A DNA stretch of 64,000 bases from contig NC_049980.1 of assembly GCF_000003815.2 (NCBI RefSeq), positions 8,791,431-8,855,430 on the forward strand. Direction: 5' to 3'. Source of the DNA: Branchiostoma floridae. Its lineage: Eukaryota; Chordata; Leptocardii; Amphioxiformes; Branchiostomatidae. The notes under the pieces are model-generated. The model searched no databases. It worked only from the letters and a program-made list of their open reading frames with translations, and was not told the origin of the DNA. Both the position numbers and the translations under genes were made by a program. Positions 36,425 through 47,852 of this stretch are shown in pieces (positions within the stretch are counted from its first letter, which is position 1; each line of letters starts with the position of its first letter).

Positions 36425-36581
36425 CACCTTTATCCGCGGGGTAACCTATATCCGTTTTAGGATATCACGTTGACGAACTGTGGTTTCAATTGTAACATTT
36501 TCAAAATATCTCAGTTTCAAACCACCACCCGTTGGTTACAAAGGTTACGAGTTTACCCCCTGGATAAAGGTGAACTAACGA
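36425..36581. mobile_element. Inverted-repeat element, family L, copy 1
   Basis: CACCTTTATCCGCGGGGTAA then CCTATATCCG on the left, and GGATAAAGGTGAACTAACG inverted on the right. It is shorter than the copies at 37776 and 42307. Confidence 0.6.
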
Positions 36582-37775
36582 TAATGATGAAGGACTTAAA
36601 AGCATGCTACAACAATATACCAGTACCAGTACGAAAAGAAAGAAAATGTATACATTTATAGCTTATCAAAGTACAACATTGTATGTGTGTGTCTTGCGGT
36701 CGTCATGCCGAACTTATATGTATGTCACTGATATATGTTATATAATGATGACTGTGTAGTTAACATATGGAGATACTGGTCTAAACACTTGACTGAGTGC
36801 GTGTTATACATGTATATATGGCTTGATAATGTTTTATGTCTATGGCGAACGATGTGGATCATGATGGGAACACTGTGTGTGGAGGACTGCCCAAAATATT
36901 CTATTTTGTCTCATCGGGCTGGTCCCAAGTATTTATTGGATAAGTAAAGAACGCTTCATCATGACAGAGAAGGAAACAAACACAGTAGCTATAGATTGAG
37001 TGTTAGAATTATTGGTACACCTTGTCTATATGTGCCTATTGTTGTATGGAACGATAATATATATGACGACCTTTATTGAACATATCCCCACTGGGTTAAG
37101 TACTGGTTGCAACAAAATGGTGGTTGACAAATACATGGAATGTCTAAAATCAATGTCAACCAATTGCAGAAGGATCATATTCTAGTAAGTGAAATGGACA
37201 ATGACTAGTATGTAAAGCCTATGGTAAGTACGTGTGAACAAAATACATGTATGTAAAACTTTATAGCCTGCGTGAAAAGCCTGAGAGTGGTAGCAAAAAC
37301 ATCAAGTCAGCGATGACCAGTTCTCTCTTAATATGTCGTCTTGGTCTTCTGTGTAATCTTTAAGAAGTACGGTGTACTAATGTAACGTAAGATATCTCTA
37401 CCGTTATAATCTACTAGATATTTTGTCAAGGATATGTCGAATCGTCGAACAGCACTTATAATAAATCGTGATGGAGCTCTGTTTACCCTGTGTGATGTGT
37501 TTCACTTCTTTTGCGTTATTTTTTGCGTTATTGCGTTATTCGGGCAATGGCATAGAGGATGCTTTAAAACCGAGCCATGGTGATTTCAAAAGCGTTTTTT
37601 TTAGGTTCACAAGAGATGAGATCAACTGCACCAGTCATTGCCCTACAAGATCCCACAACATGGAACACGACAAGGACCCATTTCACTTCACACAAACTTC
37701 TGAAGACATGCGTGGAACGTTTTAAAACAAAACACATGGTCAACAAAAGGTCAACAAAAGAAGCATAACAGGTAT
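36582..37775. other. Intergenic with one retroelement-like repeat
   Basis: A dispersed repeat at about 37060-37200 matches 13155-13290 (CCCACTGGGTTAAGTAC). Several 60 to 85-codon frames here (for example at 37468 and 37577) overlap each other on both strands and match nothing recognised. Confidence 0.4.
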
Positions 37776-38005
37776 TTAACGCTAGCTTTACCTTTATTCG
37801 CGGGGTAACCTATATCCGTTGCTTCTAAAAATAGGTTATTTTGACGATTTATCAAGACGACGAACGGTGGTTTCAAACCTGAATATTTTGAAAATGTCAA
37901 TTCAAAGCCAGCGTCTATTGATCTTGACGGTGATCTTCCGAGAGACACGGTCTTTAAAATCAACGGATATAGGTTGACCGACGGATAAAGGTGAACTAGC
38001 GTTAA
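37776..38005. mobile_element. Family L element, copy 2
   Basis: TTAACGCTAGCTTTACC then TTCGCGGGGTAACCTATATC on the left, with the inverted GGATATAGGTTGACCGACGG then GTGAACTAGCGTTAA on the right. Confidence 0.75.
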
Positions 38006-39484
38006 CTACCTGTTTACAACATAAATCACAATTTCCTGAGAGAGAATTGTCTCGTCGTACCGGGCGTCAGAGACAGACGTGGAGTCTGGGATAATTTCTG
38101 AAATCAATATGGCGGCAAGACAAAACGTCTCCGGTGGAATCCGGTCCCCTCCGGATCATACCGGTACTACCCACGTGGGACCCACGGCCAGACAAATAAA
38201 CGACTTACAGAATCAAAGTATGTTTTCTGGGGACATCCACTAATCAAAAACACAGAAAGCAATCACGAATCTTTTTGACCCCCGGTAACAGCGGGAGATC
38301 GTAAATTGTAAGAAAGATTGAGATCAGCCAATTTGGACTTAGTTGTTATCAAAACAGCTGTGGGCAAAAAGTGCTTTTCTCTAATTATTTTGCCGTCGGT
38401 ACATGACTCAAAACGAAGGATGAACTTTCGTATGGGGAATGATTTCTTGAGAAAGTTGTGCCAACAACAAACTTTCATGACGCTACATTGGGTTCCTGGG
38501 AAAGTACATATATTGCAAAACTTTTTTTTTTTGCATAGGGACAAAATGTTATACATTTGTACTGCGATTCTGATGAGGTGTTTTGTACTTTTACACGATA
38601 TATACGAGTATTATATGTGTTTTGTATAAGAGACATGTAGTCCAACATTCAAAGGAAAGTTACTTGCAAGAATTCGACAATGCTATAGAAATCTCGTTAG
38701 ATTAAAGTTTCGCAAACCTGTAAATATTTCATGCAATCTTTAGGATGTAACGTTATCTATAAGAAAACATTGAGGGTCAGAACTTTCCATGTATTACTAC
38801 TTAGGTATTCAATCGTCCCCTTTCCATGGTTATCTCTAGTATCAATAGTAGACTCTCTATGCCTTTTTTCCGTTTTTTTTTTTGCTCATAACAAACTTTT
38901 GCTGGCCTTTCCTTATTGCACTGGGTCGCTTGAACAAGAAGTACAAGCCACGAAGTGCGAAGCAGGTGCACGCTTACATGGCTCTAGTTACCAACGCCTC
39001 CTAGCGGCGACCGAGGAACAGCATCTAGCATCGTAATCTTTGGATGCCTCTCACCAGAATATGATATCACTACATTATTGATCGTCCCCTTGATTTAAGA
39101 GAGCGTAATAGGATTAGGGAGTTCTAAGCTAAGCAGTTCCGAACTTTCACAGTGTAACGTTAAATATTCTTTAGCGGGCCATGTAGTCTGACTAAGTGCC
39201 TCAACTGCGAATATTCCATAAATCATGATTTATCAACTGAACGGCCTTGGCTCTTGAACAAGGTGAGGAATTATGAGCACCCACATATTAGATATTGATT
39301 TTTTTTACAGTTGGAATATCGCGGCTTATGTAATAATTGATGACAGAACTGTGACCCCATCCTTCCACATATCGATTTGAGGTGTTTTTTCTACCAAACT
39401 AAAGTAGGGCCAAGTTTAGCACAGCAGGATATCTTACTTATTTTGTATATGTTGAGATTCAGAGGAGTGGATTATGGACTTAAG
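38006..39484. other. Intergenic, nothing recognised
   Basis: A 103-codon frame at 38318-38629 and a 101-codon frame at 38731-39036 show no family features. GGAATCCGGTCCCCTCCGGA-type short palindromes lie near 38140. Confidence 0.4.
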
Positions 39485-40150
39485 GACCATGGCAGTGGAG
39501 TACAACTAAGCTGAGAAGACCTCCATGGATTGGCCTGGTACTGTTTCGTCTATAGTGAAGAAGGCAGTGGCCTTATAGTTCACGCCTGAAAAAAAATCCA
39601 CTACAGTGGAAATTGTGTGGAATACAACTTAGCTCAGCGGGCGCCCATGTCTCGGCATGGTACTTGTAAGCACGAAGTCCACACCCTTGGAGTTCCCTAA
39701 CCCGAAAAGTTAACGGCAGTGGGATATACAACTAAGGTAAGAGGACCCATATAATGATAATTATCTCGGCCTGGTACTGGTCCGTATACAGAAACGAAGT
39801 CCACACCCTTAGAGTTCACGCCTGAAAAATCCAAGGCAGTGGAATACAACTAAAGCTGAGAGGACCTATATAACTCGGCCTTGTAATGCGCGGTCTAGAG
39901 GCACGAAGTCCACGCCTTTGGAGTGAACGCTTGAAAAGGCCAAGCAAAGAGGGTGAAAAAAGGTCCAAGGCAGTGGAATAGAACTAAAAATAAAACCCAG
40001 AGGACCCGTAATTTTGGCCTGGTGCTGGTCCATCTACAGGCACGAAATCCAGGTCCTTGGAGTTGAGGAGAAGAGTTCACTCCTAAGAAGTCCACGGCAA
40101 TGAATGCATGCAACTAAGCCGAGAGGACTCGTATGGCTTGGCTTGGTAGA
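39485..40150. repeat. Minisatellite with units of about 105-130 bp
   Basis: Six diverged units, each running GGCAGTGGAATACAACTAAG, then GAGAGGACC, CTCGGCCTGGTACTGGTC, CACGAAGTCCACACCCTTGG and AGTTCACGCCTGAAAA. Units start near 39492, 39613, 39715, 39836, 39970 and 40095. The divergence between units shows it is old. Confidence 0.85.
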
Positions 40151-40199
40151 TGTTGGTTCTGAGCCGTCATCTAATAGCGGTTATTCAATAGAAGGATCA

Positions 40200-40310
40200 T
40201 GTACCAAGTAGGTGTGGCTGACCGCTACCAGACAAGGTAGGTGTCGCTGCCACACTGCAAGCAATCACTGTAATACTGATCAGACAAGGTAGGTGTCGCT
40301 GTGACACTTA
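40200..40310. repeat. Short direct repeats
   Basis: AGACAAGGTAGGTGTCGCTG occurs twice about 55 bp apart (near 40231 and 40283), with a related AAGTAGGTGTGGCTGACC just before. Confidence 0.7.
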
Positions 40311-40738
40311 CAATTTTAGTTAGCGGAAACTACACGAATATGAAAAAGTTTTCCTTCATGAACTGGTTGGAAAAAACTACATAACGTTACATAAAAACTG
40401 GACTTGACAATTTTCAAGAAGCATGTGCATCTACTGTACTGTGGTGGTTTGCTTTTTTCAAGCTGAAAACTTAATATTCTTGCTTAGTATTAGTATTAGC
40501 CCTTATCTTTACCCCAGTGTTTAAAAAAAAAATCAAAAACATTATTTTGCTGTTTTGGTCCTTATTTGTTCTAAAAAGATCTAAGAGCCAACAAACTGAA
40601 TTGGTATGAGAGTTGGACTTTAACCTAAATACAGTAGAATACAATATACTAGAAAGATAAGCTTATTTATCTGTTTGACTTTCCTGTTTTTGCCTCCAAC
40701 TCTTAACTCTATCCTTTTCTATTGCCAACTTCATGTCA

Positions 40739-40888
40739 ACTTTACAATGATTTGGTAATTGTCCATGACTACAGCCATTAGTGGTTGTGCTATATTAACA
40801 GACACGCTGTTTTCAGATTCATCAGGTTCCTCCAGTGTGAGAAACTGGGAATCCAGTAGACCCGCCGGCATGAAGTGTCCAGTCCTCA
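40739..40888 (-). pseudogene. Tandem copy of the last gluconokinase exon end
   Basis: This segment repeats 40914-41063 at a 175-bp offset, with only about ten mismatches in about 150 bp. Read on the minus strand it keeps the frame without interruption from GHFMPAGLLDSQF through the C-terminal helix, then ends in its own TGA rather than the TAA of the gene. Its C-terminal residues differ slightly (IIVKLT against IIVELI). It has no upstream half and no clear 3' splice site, so it is probably an untranslated duplicate lying in the 3' flank or 3' UTR. Confidence 0.8.
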
Positions 40889-40907
40889 ACTCTACTCTTA
40901 AAACACT

Positions 40908-43012
40908 TTATATCAACTCCACAATGATTTGGTAAATGTCCATTACTACAGCCATCAATGGTTGTGCTATCTCAACAGACACGCTGTTTTCAGATTCATC
41001 AGGTTCCTCCAGTGTGAGAAACTGGGAGTCCAGTAGACCCGCCGGCATGAAGTGTCCAGTCCTGCTCTCCAGCCGACTCCTGACCACATCTTTACTCCCT
41101 TTCAGATATACAAAAAGGACATTTGGTCTTGGAGAGTCAGAGTGTTGATGAGGTATACGTGGAGACACACTTGAAGTGCTTGGATCCTGAGGAACTTGAC
41201 CAGTTGTCAAGACTTCTCTGTAAGACTTCTTAAGAGCAGAACAGGCGAGAACACCAGATCTCCCTTCAGATGCCCAACTGTAAAGGAAAAGGGCTTTGCT
41301 GTAGACTTGTCCTAGTGACTTACGACATAATGTTCCAGCAATATTACCAAAAAAAGGCAACAGTAACAAGGAGATAGAACTGTACCAAGGATAGCTTTCT
41401 GAGTTAGAATTGAGCTCAACACATAACATCTGCTTGGACCAGCCATTGATTATGTAAATCAATCCTAGCCAAGTCAGTCAGCCTGCTGTGAAGTCTGGTA
41501 GGACAGTGGCTAGGTTTAAACAGTTATGCATTTTCCAAGTCGACTTCGAGTTGACTCCACTGGAATTTACAGCGGAGCCAACTCAGGACTGTTAAACAGC
41601 AATTTTCCTAGGGTTGAAATGAGTAACCAATTAATCTAATCATGACTCTAGTTGCGAGGGAGAACGGCTTTTATGATTACTAGTATACTGACTATAATGT
41701 ATGCAGAAGGTATTTACACTATTCTTAGCAGCTGCAAGCTAGCAGTCTTTTATATAATACCTACCTGCAAATTAAAGTGTGCAGTTTTCTCAGCCATGGA
41801 TATCTGTCCTGGAATGAGGAAATTAGAAGTAAATGATAAAAGGATGAACAAAGTCGTCTACTATCATACAATTCATAACTTGTGCATCTTTGTAATGTGT
41901 GGGTTAACATCCTAAAATATCTAAACGGGGGTGTTTCTCACTCCTTACAATATTGTTCTCGACATGGTACCATGCACATGCCATTATCATACGTGTTTGA
42001 GTACACCTGGAGTCAATCAAAACTCCCTGTTAAGAGTAAAGTTGATTCCGAATTCCGAATATAGTAAGCACAAGATATTATGGACCCTCCTTCCCACATC
42101 CATGCCGTGTTCCGTACCTGGTTATAACCGGGATAGCGTATTCCCCCAAAGTAGCAACTTTGCGCACTTGTAGCTCACAAACCCCGGAAGTTAGGGACTT
42201 AGGCCTTGTTCAGCCGCCCGGGGTCACTTTCCGAGGTCAGCAGCCAACCCTGGCATTAATAGCATTTTATAGGGCTGAAACTCTGGCAGTTTAAGGGCAG
42301 ATATCATTAACGCTGGTTCACCTTTATCCGCGGGGTAACCTTTATTCGTTGTTATTCCAAGCAGGGTATTTAGGTACATCAAGGGAATAGGCGGTACTTC
42401 TAAACTGCAAAAATACTGAAAATATTGCAATTTGAAACCGATGTCTGTTGATGTGATGTCCCCAAATAACCCTGTTTTTAAAAGCAACGGATATAGGTTA
42501 CCAAACGGATAAAGGCGAACTAGCGTTATCAATCTTATGTAACACAACAACATTGTCTAACCTCATCTGTAAGTGGCACTCCAGCAGACATCTTCTGTTT
42601 GTTGACATCTGGGTGGAACAAATCAGCATCTGCAAACTCCCAGGACAGCTTACGGGGCAACAAAGATGTGAGTTTAAAATCATCACAACAATCAGTTAAT
42701 CCATCATAGAATGGCAAGTGACAACTGTTGTTTTGACCAGAGCGGAAGATGACTTTAAGCCTGTAAATATAATCAAGGTTACATATACCTTTTCTGCAAG
42801 CGCCTGTCCAACAGATGTTCTGTAATACAAAATAGAGGAAGTGGTCATAAAGTGCATAAGTGATAATAAAGTCCTCTGAAGTTCAACCATCGTTCGAAGC
42901 AGGTTGGTTCAATATTTCGAAAAACATTTCCCTTGCTTTATGCAGGAGATCTGTAACGAACGAATGCCACTCACTTCCCACACCCACAAACGCCCATCAA
43001 CACGACGATCAT
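40908..43012 (-). CDS. IDNK: Gluconokinase
   Basis: Five coding exons on the minus strand: 43012-42975, 42819-42789, 42648-42562, 41808-41765 and 41277-40908. All have GT/AG borders and compatible phases, giving 189 aa, the usual size for the family (human about 187). The enzyme phosphorylates D-gluconate to 6-phosphogluconate with ATP, feeding the pentose phosphate pathway. The P-loop reads GVCGCGKTS at residues 7-15, split by the first intron. The DADLFHP motif of the substrate pocket follows at 30-36, then KMSAGVPLTDEDRYPWL. The LACSALKKSYR motif starts at 77, then VYLKGS and GHFMP. Exons 2 (31 bp) and 4 (44 bp) are very short and were placed from protein motifs and splice signals. The start fits the expected short N-terminus. 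No polyadenylation signal was recognised. Confidence 0.92.
42307..42530. mobile_element. Family L element in gluconokinase intron 3
   Basis: TTAACGCTGGTTCACC then TTTATCCGCGGGGTAACC on the left, with ACGGATATAGGTTACCAAAC then GGCGAACTAGCGTT inverted on the right. It ends about 30 bp from the donor of exon 3 (42562). Confidence 0.75.
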
Positions 43013-43578
43013 CGCTTCAACAGCTCTCCTGTCAGTTCATCATGATCGTGTGATAGCCAACAGCTGATCGATCATGTGGGTTATTCAACTTCCGGGTTTC
43101 CCCACTCTTCTAAAGCATGCTGGGATTAATCGTGACGTCACCATTCGCGTTTGGGATGATGACACACATACTGGCAGACGAAACACGTACGGTAGAAAAT
43201 GTCTTAAACTGGCCGTCTAGAGAAATTTCCAAGACATCTGTATAGCATCGAAGATTCATATAAGTCAGGTTGAAGTGTCTGCACTGCTTTAAGACCATTT
43301 GCTGGTAAGTAATTGTGGGAAAACCTTGCGTTGTCAGGGATTCTAAGCGAGGGGGAGGGGGGCAACAAGTTACACAAACGTGGATTTTCATATGATGTAA
43401 TATGTTTCGATCGAGTATTTGGTGTCCAAAATCAAAGGTCTTGGATGTCTGTGTGAAATAAATGTTACTGTCAGTTAATGAGTTTAAACAGGATTGAACA
43501 AGGAAGTCGCATCATAATTTTATTTTTGATCGCTGTATGTCGGCGTCCCTTCCGTAAACTGGGAAGGTCAAGTATGAG

Positions 43579-45125
43579 CAAGGAGCTTTTATCAGTAGGA
43601 GAGAGTACGGATTAGTTTCCATTGTTCGTATGTTCGTAGCGGGCGACAAAATTTTATTAACACCAACGTGTCAAAAACCCGCATCTGCATACATTTCACC
43701 CACGCAAGCTTTTGTTTTCCATTTGTTTTGTGGTCATTTTCAAGGTGTGGCGGCCTGGGGATACAAACATTGTGTGTAGCGATCTGATTTTTGCGATTTT
43801 GTTGACGATGTTGAACAGAAGAGTAACTTCGGAATACATACAGCGGCGGCAATATTCTCTCTGACTAAGGGTGACATTTCAAAGTCATACGGCGACCGGA
43901 CAGCGCCGCCGCTCGGGTACGGGCTAAGCCTAAAGGCCGCGTAGCACAGTGGTAGTGTATTCGGCCCGTGACCGAGAGGTCGCCGGTTCGAATCCGCCTG
44001 CCGTGTTGCCGGTCTTGTGCCCTTGGGAAAGGCACTTTACACGTCTTTCCTCACTTTACTCAAGTGAAAAATGAGTCGTCCCTCGGATAGGACATTAAAT
44101 GGAGGTCCCGTGTATGGGGAGAGCCATACCCCATGCACGTTAAAGAACCCCCATACGTGCGATGGTGCGGTATGTGGACCAAAAACTTACAGTCTTGTGT
44201 ACGTCTTACGTACCGTGCTTGCAGCCCTCAGCCTAATGAGGTTAAGCACGTATAAAGAAGAAGAAGAAGAAGAAGAAGAAGAAGGCAAAATTGTCTGAGT
44301 CAAATTCTACGAAAAAAAACTGGTAATATTCCTACAATTAATGATGACTGTAAAAAACCTGACTCAATGATCACAGGTACCAAGTTTTTTTTAAGTATGC
44401 AACAGATATATTTCATAAATCGATACAAATACAAAGTTCAAATGCCTGGAGAACTCAAGACAAAAAAAGAAAACCCGATCGTAACGAAAACCATGAAAAC
44501 TATGCTCTCCCGCCTTACATTTGTACCTTCACCTCATTCCAGGCACGCTGTATCCTCTAAAAACACGGGCGGCTCGACAAAAATGAGCAAGGTTCGACCA
44601 ACAGTGAACACGCCATTTTACCGAGCACATCATCAACAGTTACAAAAAAATATCAGCTACTCTAAATGAAGAAAAACGTCATATTTTTTTAGTAGCCATC
44701 TGAAAATACATGTGACAATTCATAATTCTATCGCAAGAAAACAGACCTCGATCCGCGAAAATAGGCCTAAACTGGCCCATGTTTGTTGTACGGCGAAGAG
44801 AAACATATCAAACTGTCCGCCATTTTGCCCTCTACCCCAAGATGACGTAGTCACATACCTGCCGAGTTTTCCAAATAAGGGAATCGTCGGAAACCTGACC
44901 CACTTCGCCTCTTGCCGATCGGGCTTCGGGCTGGCTCGAGGGCTATGACGTCATGGTGTGGCTCATTAGCATAGAAACCGCGCCAACCAGCGCTACGAAC
45001 ATCTTATCAAAGGAACACCGTGACGGGCAGTAAACAAAGCGGCGCTGCGGGATTTAAGGGGGCGAAACAAAGGCGCACTGCGGCCGGGTAACTCCATACT
45101 CTCTCCTACTGATAAAAGCTCCTTG
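43579..45125. mobile_element. 1.55-kb DNA transposon with target-site duplication
   Basis: The terminal inverted repeats begin CAAGGAGCTTTTATCAGTAG and run about 30 bp, with at most one mismatch (43579-43610 against 45095-45125). GTATGAG flanks both sides directly (43572-43578 and 45126-45132), a 7-bp target duplication. No transposase is recognisable. The open frames at 43592 (-) and 44367 (+) match nothing I know. A SINE is nested inside. The element starts about 570 bp upstream of the gluconokinase start codon. Confidence 0.75.
43931..44290 (+). mobile_element. tRNA-derived SINE, copy 2 (nested)
   Basis: The best preserved SINE here. The head has a polymerase III A box (TAGCACAGTGG) and B box (GGTTCGAATCC). 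The body has CTTGGGAAAGGCACTTTACA, a CCTCACTTTACTCAAGTG-type stretch and CCCCATGCACGTTAAAGAAC. The 3' end is an (AAG)n tail at 44258-44285. The tRNA head cannot fold as a canonical tRNA over its 3' part. It sits inside the transposon at 43579-45125, so it is the younger insertion. Confidence 0.8.
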
Positions 45126-45890
45126 GTATGAGATTTGTGTACAACTCAATATAGATTAAGCTTCAATTTACTTTCAAATATCATAGCCTATGAAATATGG
45201 TGCATTTAAGTCTTTCTTAATAGTTACATTTAAGCTGACATTTCACGTGTAATTTGGTACGGGACTCAAATCCGAGTACATTGTATTGTCTTTTCAAGTT
45301 CAAAAGCAAAGAGCTCTCTTATTTCATCTGTCATCAAAATTGCCATTTCCATTTATATGCAGTACTAGTATTCGGAAGGCCTCTATGGTCAGGTTTTCGA
45401 GTTTTGGAGACTATTTATCTAGTAAAAAGTGCTATTTTTAGAGTGTGCAAATCGCAAGTTAGATTGGCAATGAATAGACATAGCTCTTTTTATAGGGATT
45501 AATTTGAAAAACAACAACAAGAAGACAAGACATTCACCAGATACAGTCTATACATGTACTTCAATCGACAGCACCCCTTTTACTTGGAGGCAAATTTGCT
45601 TGGAATTGTGTAAAGGAGAAATAAGGCTATGGTAGGTCGCAATGTACTATTTGACCACATGGCTGCTATGCCCCCTACTGATCATTATGAAAACTGCAGC
45701 TAAAATGACAACTTACTTTGGGCCTAACTGATGGATGTGGCCATTTTTTCGAAGTCCAGTGATGATTATTGCCATCTGATAAAAGGTCAGAATACATGCC
45801 TCTTTATCTGTTACACATAAGCAAATTCATTACCTATTCAAACTAGTGCATATAATGGAAATCTTTCTATGTCACCTCAGCCCATCCTTG
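45126..45890. other. Intergenic between gluconokinase and HMG-CoA reductase
   Basis: AT-rich with no exon recognised. It separates the divergently oriented genes, and their promoters are about 3 kb apart. Confidence 0.4.
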
Positions 45891-45896
45891 CCTCTG

Positions 45897-46117
45897 ATTG
45901 GTCAGTTTAGAACCTGATGATTTGGAATTGCCAATCACAGGCAAGAAGAGGGATCAGGTGGGGGTGTGACTCTGAGCTTCAATTCAGGTTAGCTATCTAT
46001 AAAAGAACCCGGTTAGGAGTTTGAGATAGGATTTAGGCTTCTAAGTTCTACTAGTCCAAGCCCCCTTGTCATATCCAGAAAATTTAGTAGAGCACTCAAA
46101 GGAGACTGTTAAATATG
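45897..46117 (+). promoter_or_regulatory. Probable HMG-CoA reductase promoter and first exon
   Basis: An inverted CCAAT box (ATTGG, 45897-45901) and a direct one (45931-45935) are followed by AGGTGGGGGTGTGA (45956-45969). Its complement, TCACACCCCCACCT, resembles a sterol regulatory element. A TATA box TATAAAAG follows at 45998-46005. A transcript starting near 46030 would have a first exon ending AAATATG at 46117, just before a GTATGT donor. In vertebrates this gene is controlled by SREBP with NF-Y at neighbouring CCAAT boxes and has an intron in its 5' UTR. The assignment here is inference from motif layout. Confidence 0.5.
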
Positions 46118-46619
46118 GTATGTGTTCTTATTCCTTGTCTTAGTACTTTTTTATGGCTTTAGAATTGTAGTTTTCTGCAATAAGAAGTTGTCAAATGAGA
46201 AATTTTGGCTTTTCTAGGTCAAATTATATTCATCACCGGTAAAAGGATGATGCAATGGGGGTAGAGTAGACTAGACTTTCATGAAGCCGTATATGTTTTA
46301 CAAAAGATTTGGAAGGTCTCTAGATTTGTCTTAAAGTTACCAGTACACCATCAAGGTTTAAAATTCATATTTGGGAACAGGTTCACCAGTGCATCTGACC
46401 AAGAAATTCAGGTGCAACCAAAAAATGTGGCTGCACAATCTAATTATTATAATTTGAAATTAATCTGTCCCTCTTCATAGCTAGAATCTGAAATTCTATG
46501 GCTAACTTTAAACTAGTGATATAAGAAGGCCATGAAGTAGAAAACAAGAAAGTAAGGTCTTGCTGTTGTAGTATGTCGAGTCTATATATAATCAAAGATT
46601 CCGGCAAAAAAAAAAGCAG

Positions 46620-46730
46620 TTGGTCCCCAGTATGTGTAAGACCAGGAGGTTATATCACGCGTGCAGCGGGGTATCAAGCCCGTCCAATCTCCTCTTCGTC
46701 TTGATATAACCTCCTTGGTAAGACTGTGGT
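46620..46730. repeat. Imperfect inverted repeat in 5' intron
   Basis: ACCAGGAGGTTATATCACG faces CTTGATATAACCTCCTTGG about 60 bp further on, forming a possible short foldback element. Confidence 0.55.
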
Positions 46731-46973
46731 TATAAGCCGTGAGTAAGTGAATATGTGTTTTTAGATGGATTGTAAATTCCCTTTCATTGATCCCAACTGC
46801 TATAAAAAGGATTTGAGATTAAAGCTTGTTTATCAATGATAGGATTAGGTTTTGATATTTTGTCATCATATTCTATAGGTTTGATGCATACTATGTGTTC
46901 TTTTGTCCTGAGTGATGTGGTCAGGCACTGGAATTGCAGTTATAGATGCCATTTATATAGCCTGGTATCCAGC

Positions 46974-47309
46974 NNNNNNNNNNNNNNNNNNNNNNNNNNN
47001 NNNNNNNNNNNNNNNNNNNNNNNNNNNNNNNNNNNNNNNNNNNNNNNNNNNNNNNNNNNNNNNNNNNNNNNNNNNNNNNNNNNNNNNNNNNNNNNNNNNN
47101 NNNNNNNNNNNNNNNNNNNNNNNNNNNNNNNNNNNNNNNNNNNNNNNNNNNNNNNNNNNNNNNNNNNNNNNNNNNNNNNNNNNNNNNNNNNNNNNNNNNN
47201 NNNNNNNNNNNNNNNNNNNNNNNNNNNNNNNNNNNNNNNNNNNNNNNNNNNNNNNNNNNNNNNNNNNNNNNNNNNNNNNNNNNNNNNNNNNNNNNNNNNN
47301 NNNNNNNNN
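46974..47309. other. Assembly gap (336 N)
   Basis: A 336-N run. The open frames called across it are artefacts. Confidence 1.
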
Positions 47310-47575
47310 AAAAAAAGGAGAAAAAAAGGGAAAGGGGAGAGGAGAAAAAAGAGGAAAAGGAAAGAGGAAGGGAAAAAAGAGGGGAAAGGGGGAGAGGGGA
47401 AGAAAAGGAGGGAGGGGGGAAAAAGGGGGAAAAAAAGGGAAAAGGAAGGAAAGAGGAGAAGAAAGAGGAAAGAGAAAAAAAAAAAAGAAAAGGGGGGAAA
47501 GAGAAAAAAAAAAAGAGGGGGAAAAAAAAAAAAAAGAGCAAAAAAAAAAAAAGAAAAAAAAAAAACAAAAAAACG
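47310..47575. repeat. Purine (AG) low-complexity tract
   Basis: Almost exclusively A and G for 265 bp. It probably caused the neighbouring gap. Confidence 0.95.
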
Positions 47576-47852
47576 GCTGGATACCAGGCTACCATTTATA
47601 CTGTTACTTCCGTAAAATATGGGGGCAGTTTTACTGTCTAAATAGAAAAGAGAAAGCATATTGTCTCCAGAAACTGTTCATTTATTAGATATGCAACCAT
47701 GAAAAGTGTGTGTTTTACATTTGGAAGTCAATGGAACAGCCTACTAGTAATTGTTGCTTGAGACCTTAACTTTACGTTATACCGCACATTAAGAAGACTT
47801 CAGGGATTCATGCTTTCAAATCTCCTTGTCGCAGGTGCTGAGTAACCTTGCC

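Larger units (their letters stand above)
46958..47590. mobile_element. Inverted-repeat element spanning the assembly gap
   Basis: TAGCCTGGTATCCAGC just left of the gap is inverted against GCTGGATACCAGGCTA at about 47575-47590. CCATTTATA flanks both ends directly, a 9-bp target duplication. Between the ends lie 336 N and a 265-bp nearly pure purine tract. It sits in the 5' intron of HMG-CoA reductase. Confidence 0.7.

Noticed and set aside
39485-40150. CRISPR array, because of regularly spaced repeats
   Set aside because: Whole units of 105-130 bp are repeated without unique spacers, so it is a minisatellite.
40908-41462. Gluconokinase start at the first Met of the 184-codon frame
   Set aside because: The upstream part of that frame (41278-41462) is intron. 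Motifs and splice signals show that the P-loop and middle part lie in four upstream exons.
43931-44010. tRNA gene
   Set aside because: The A and B boxes are good, but the 3' part does not form an acceptor stem and the body continues as a SINE with an (AAG)n tail.
44090-44290. CRISPR-like or coding repeat from the (AAG)n tract
   Set aside because: It is a simple trinucleotide tail of the SINE in a eukaryotic genome.
46836-47688. Open frames of over 220 codons on both strands
   Set aside because: Mostly N plus a Lys/Arg/Gly or Phe/Ser translation of a purine tract.
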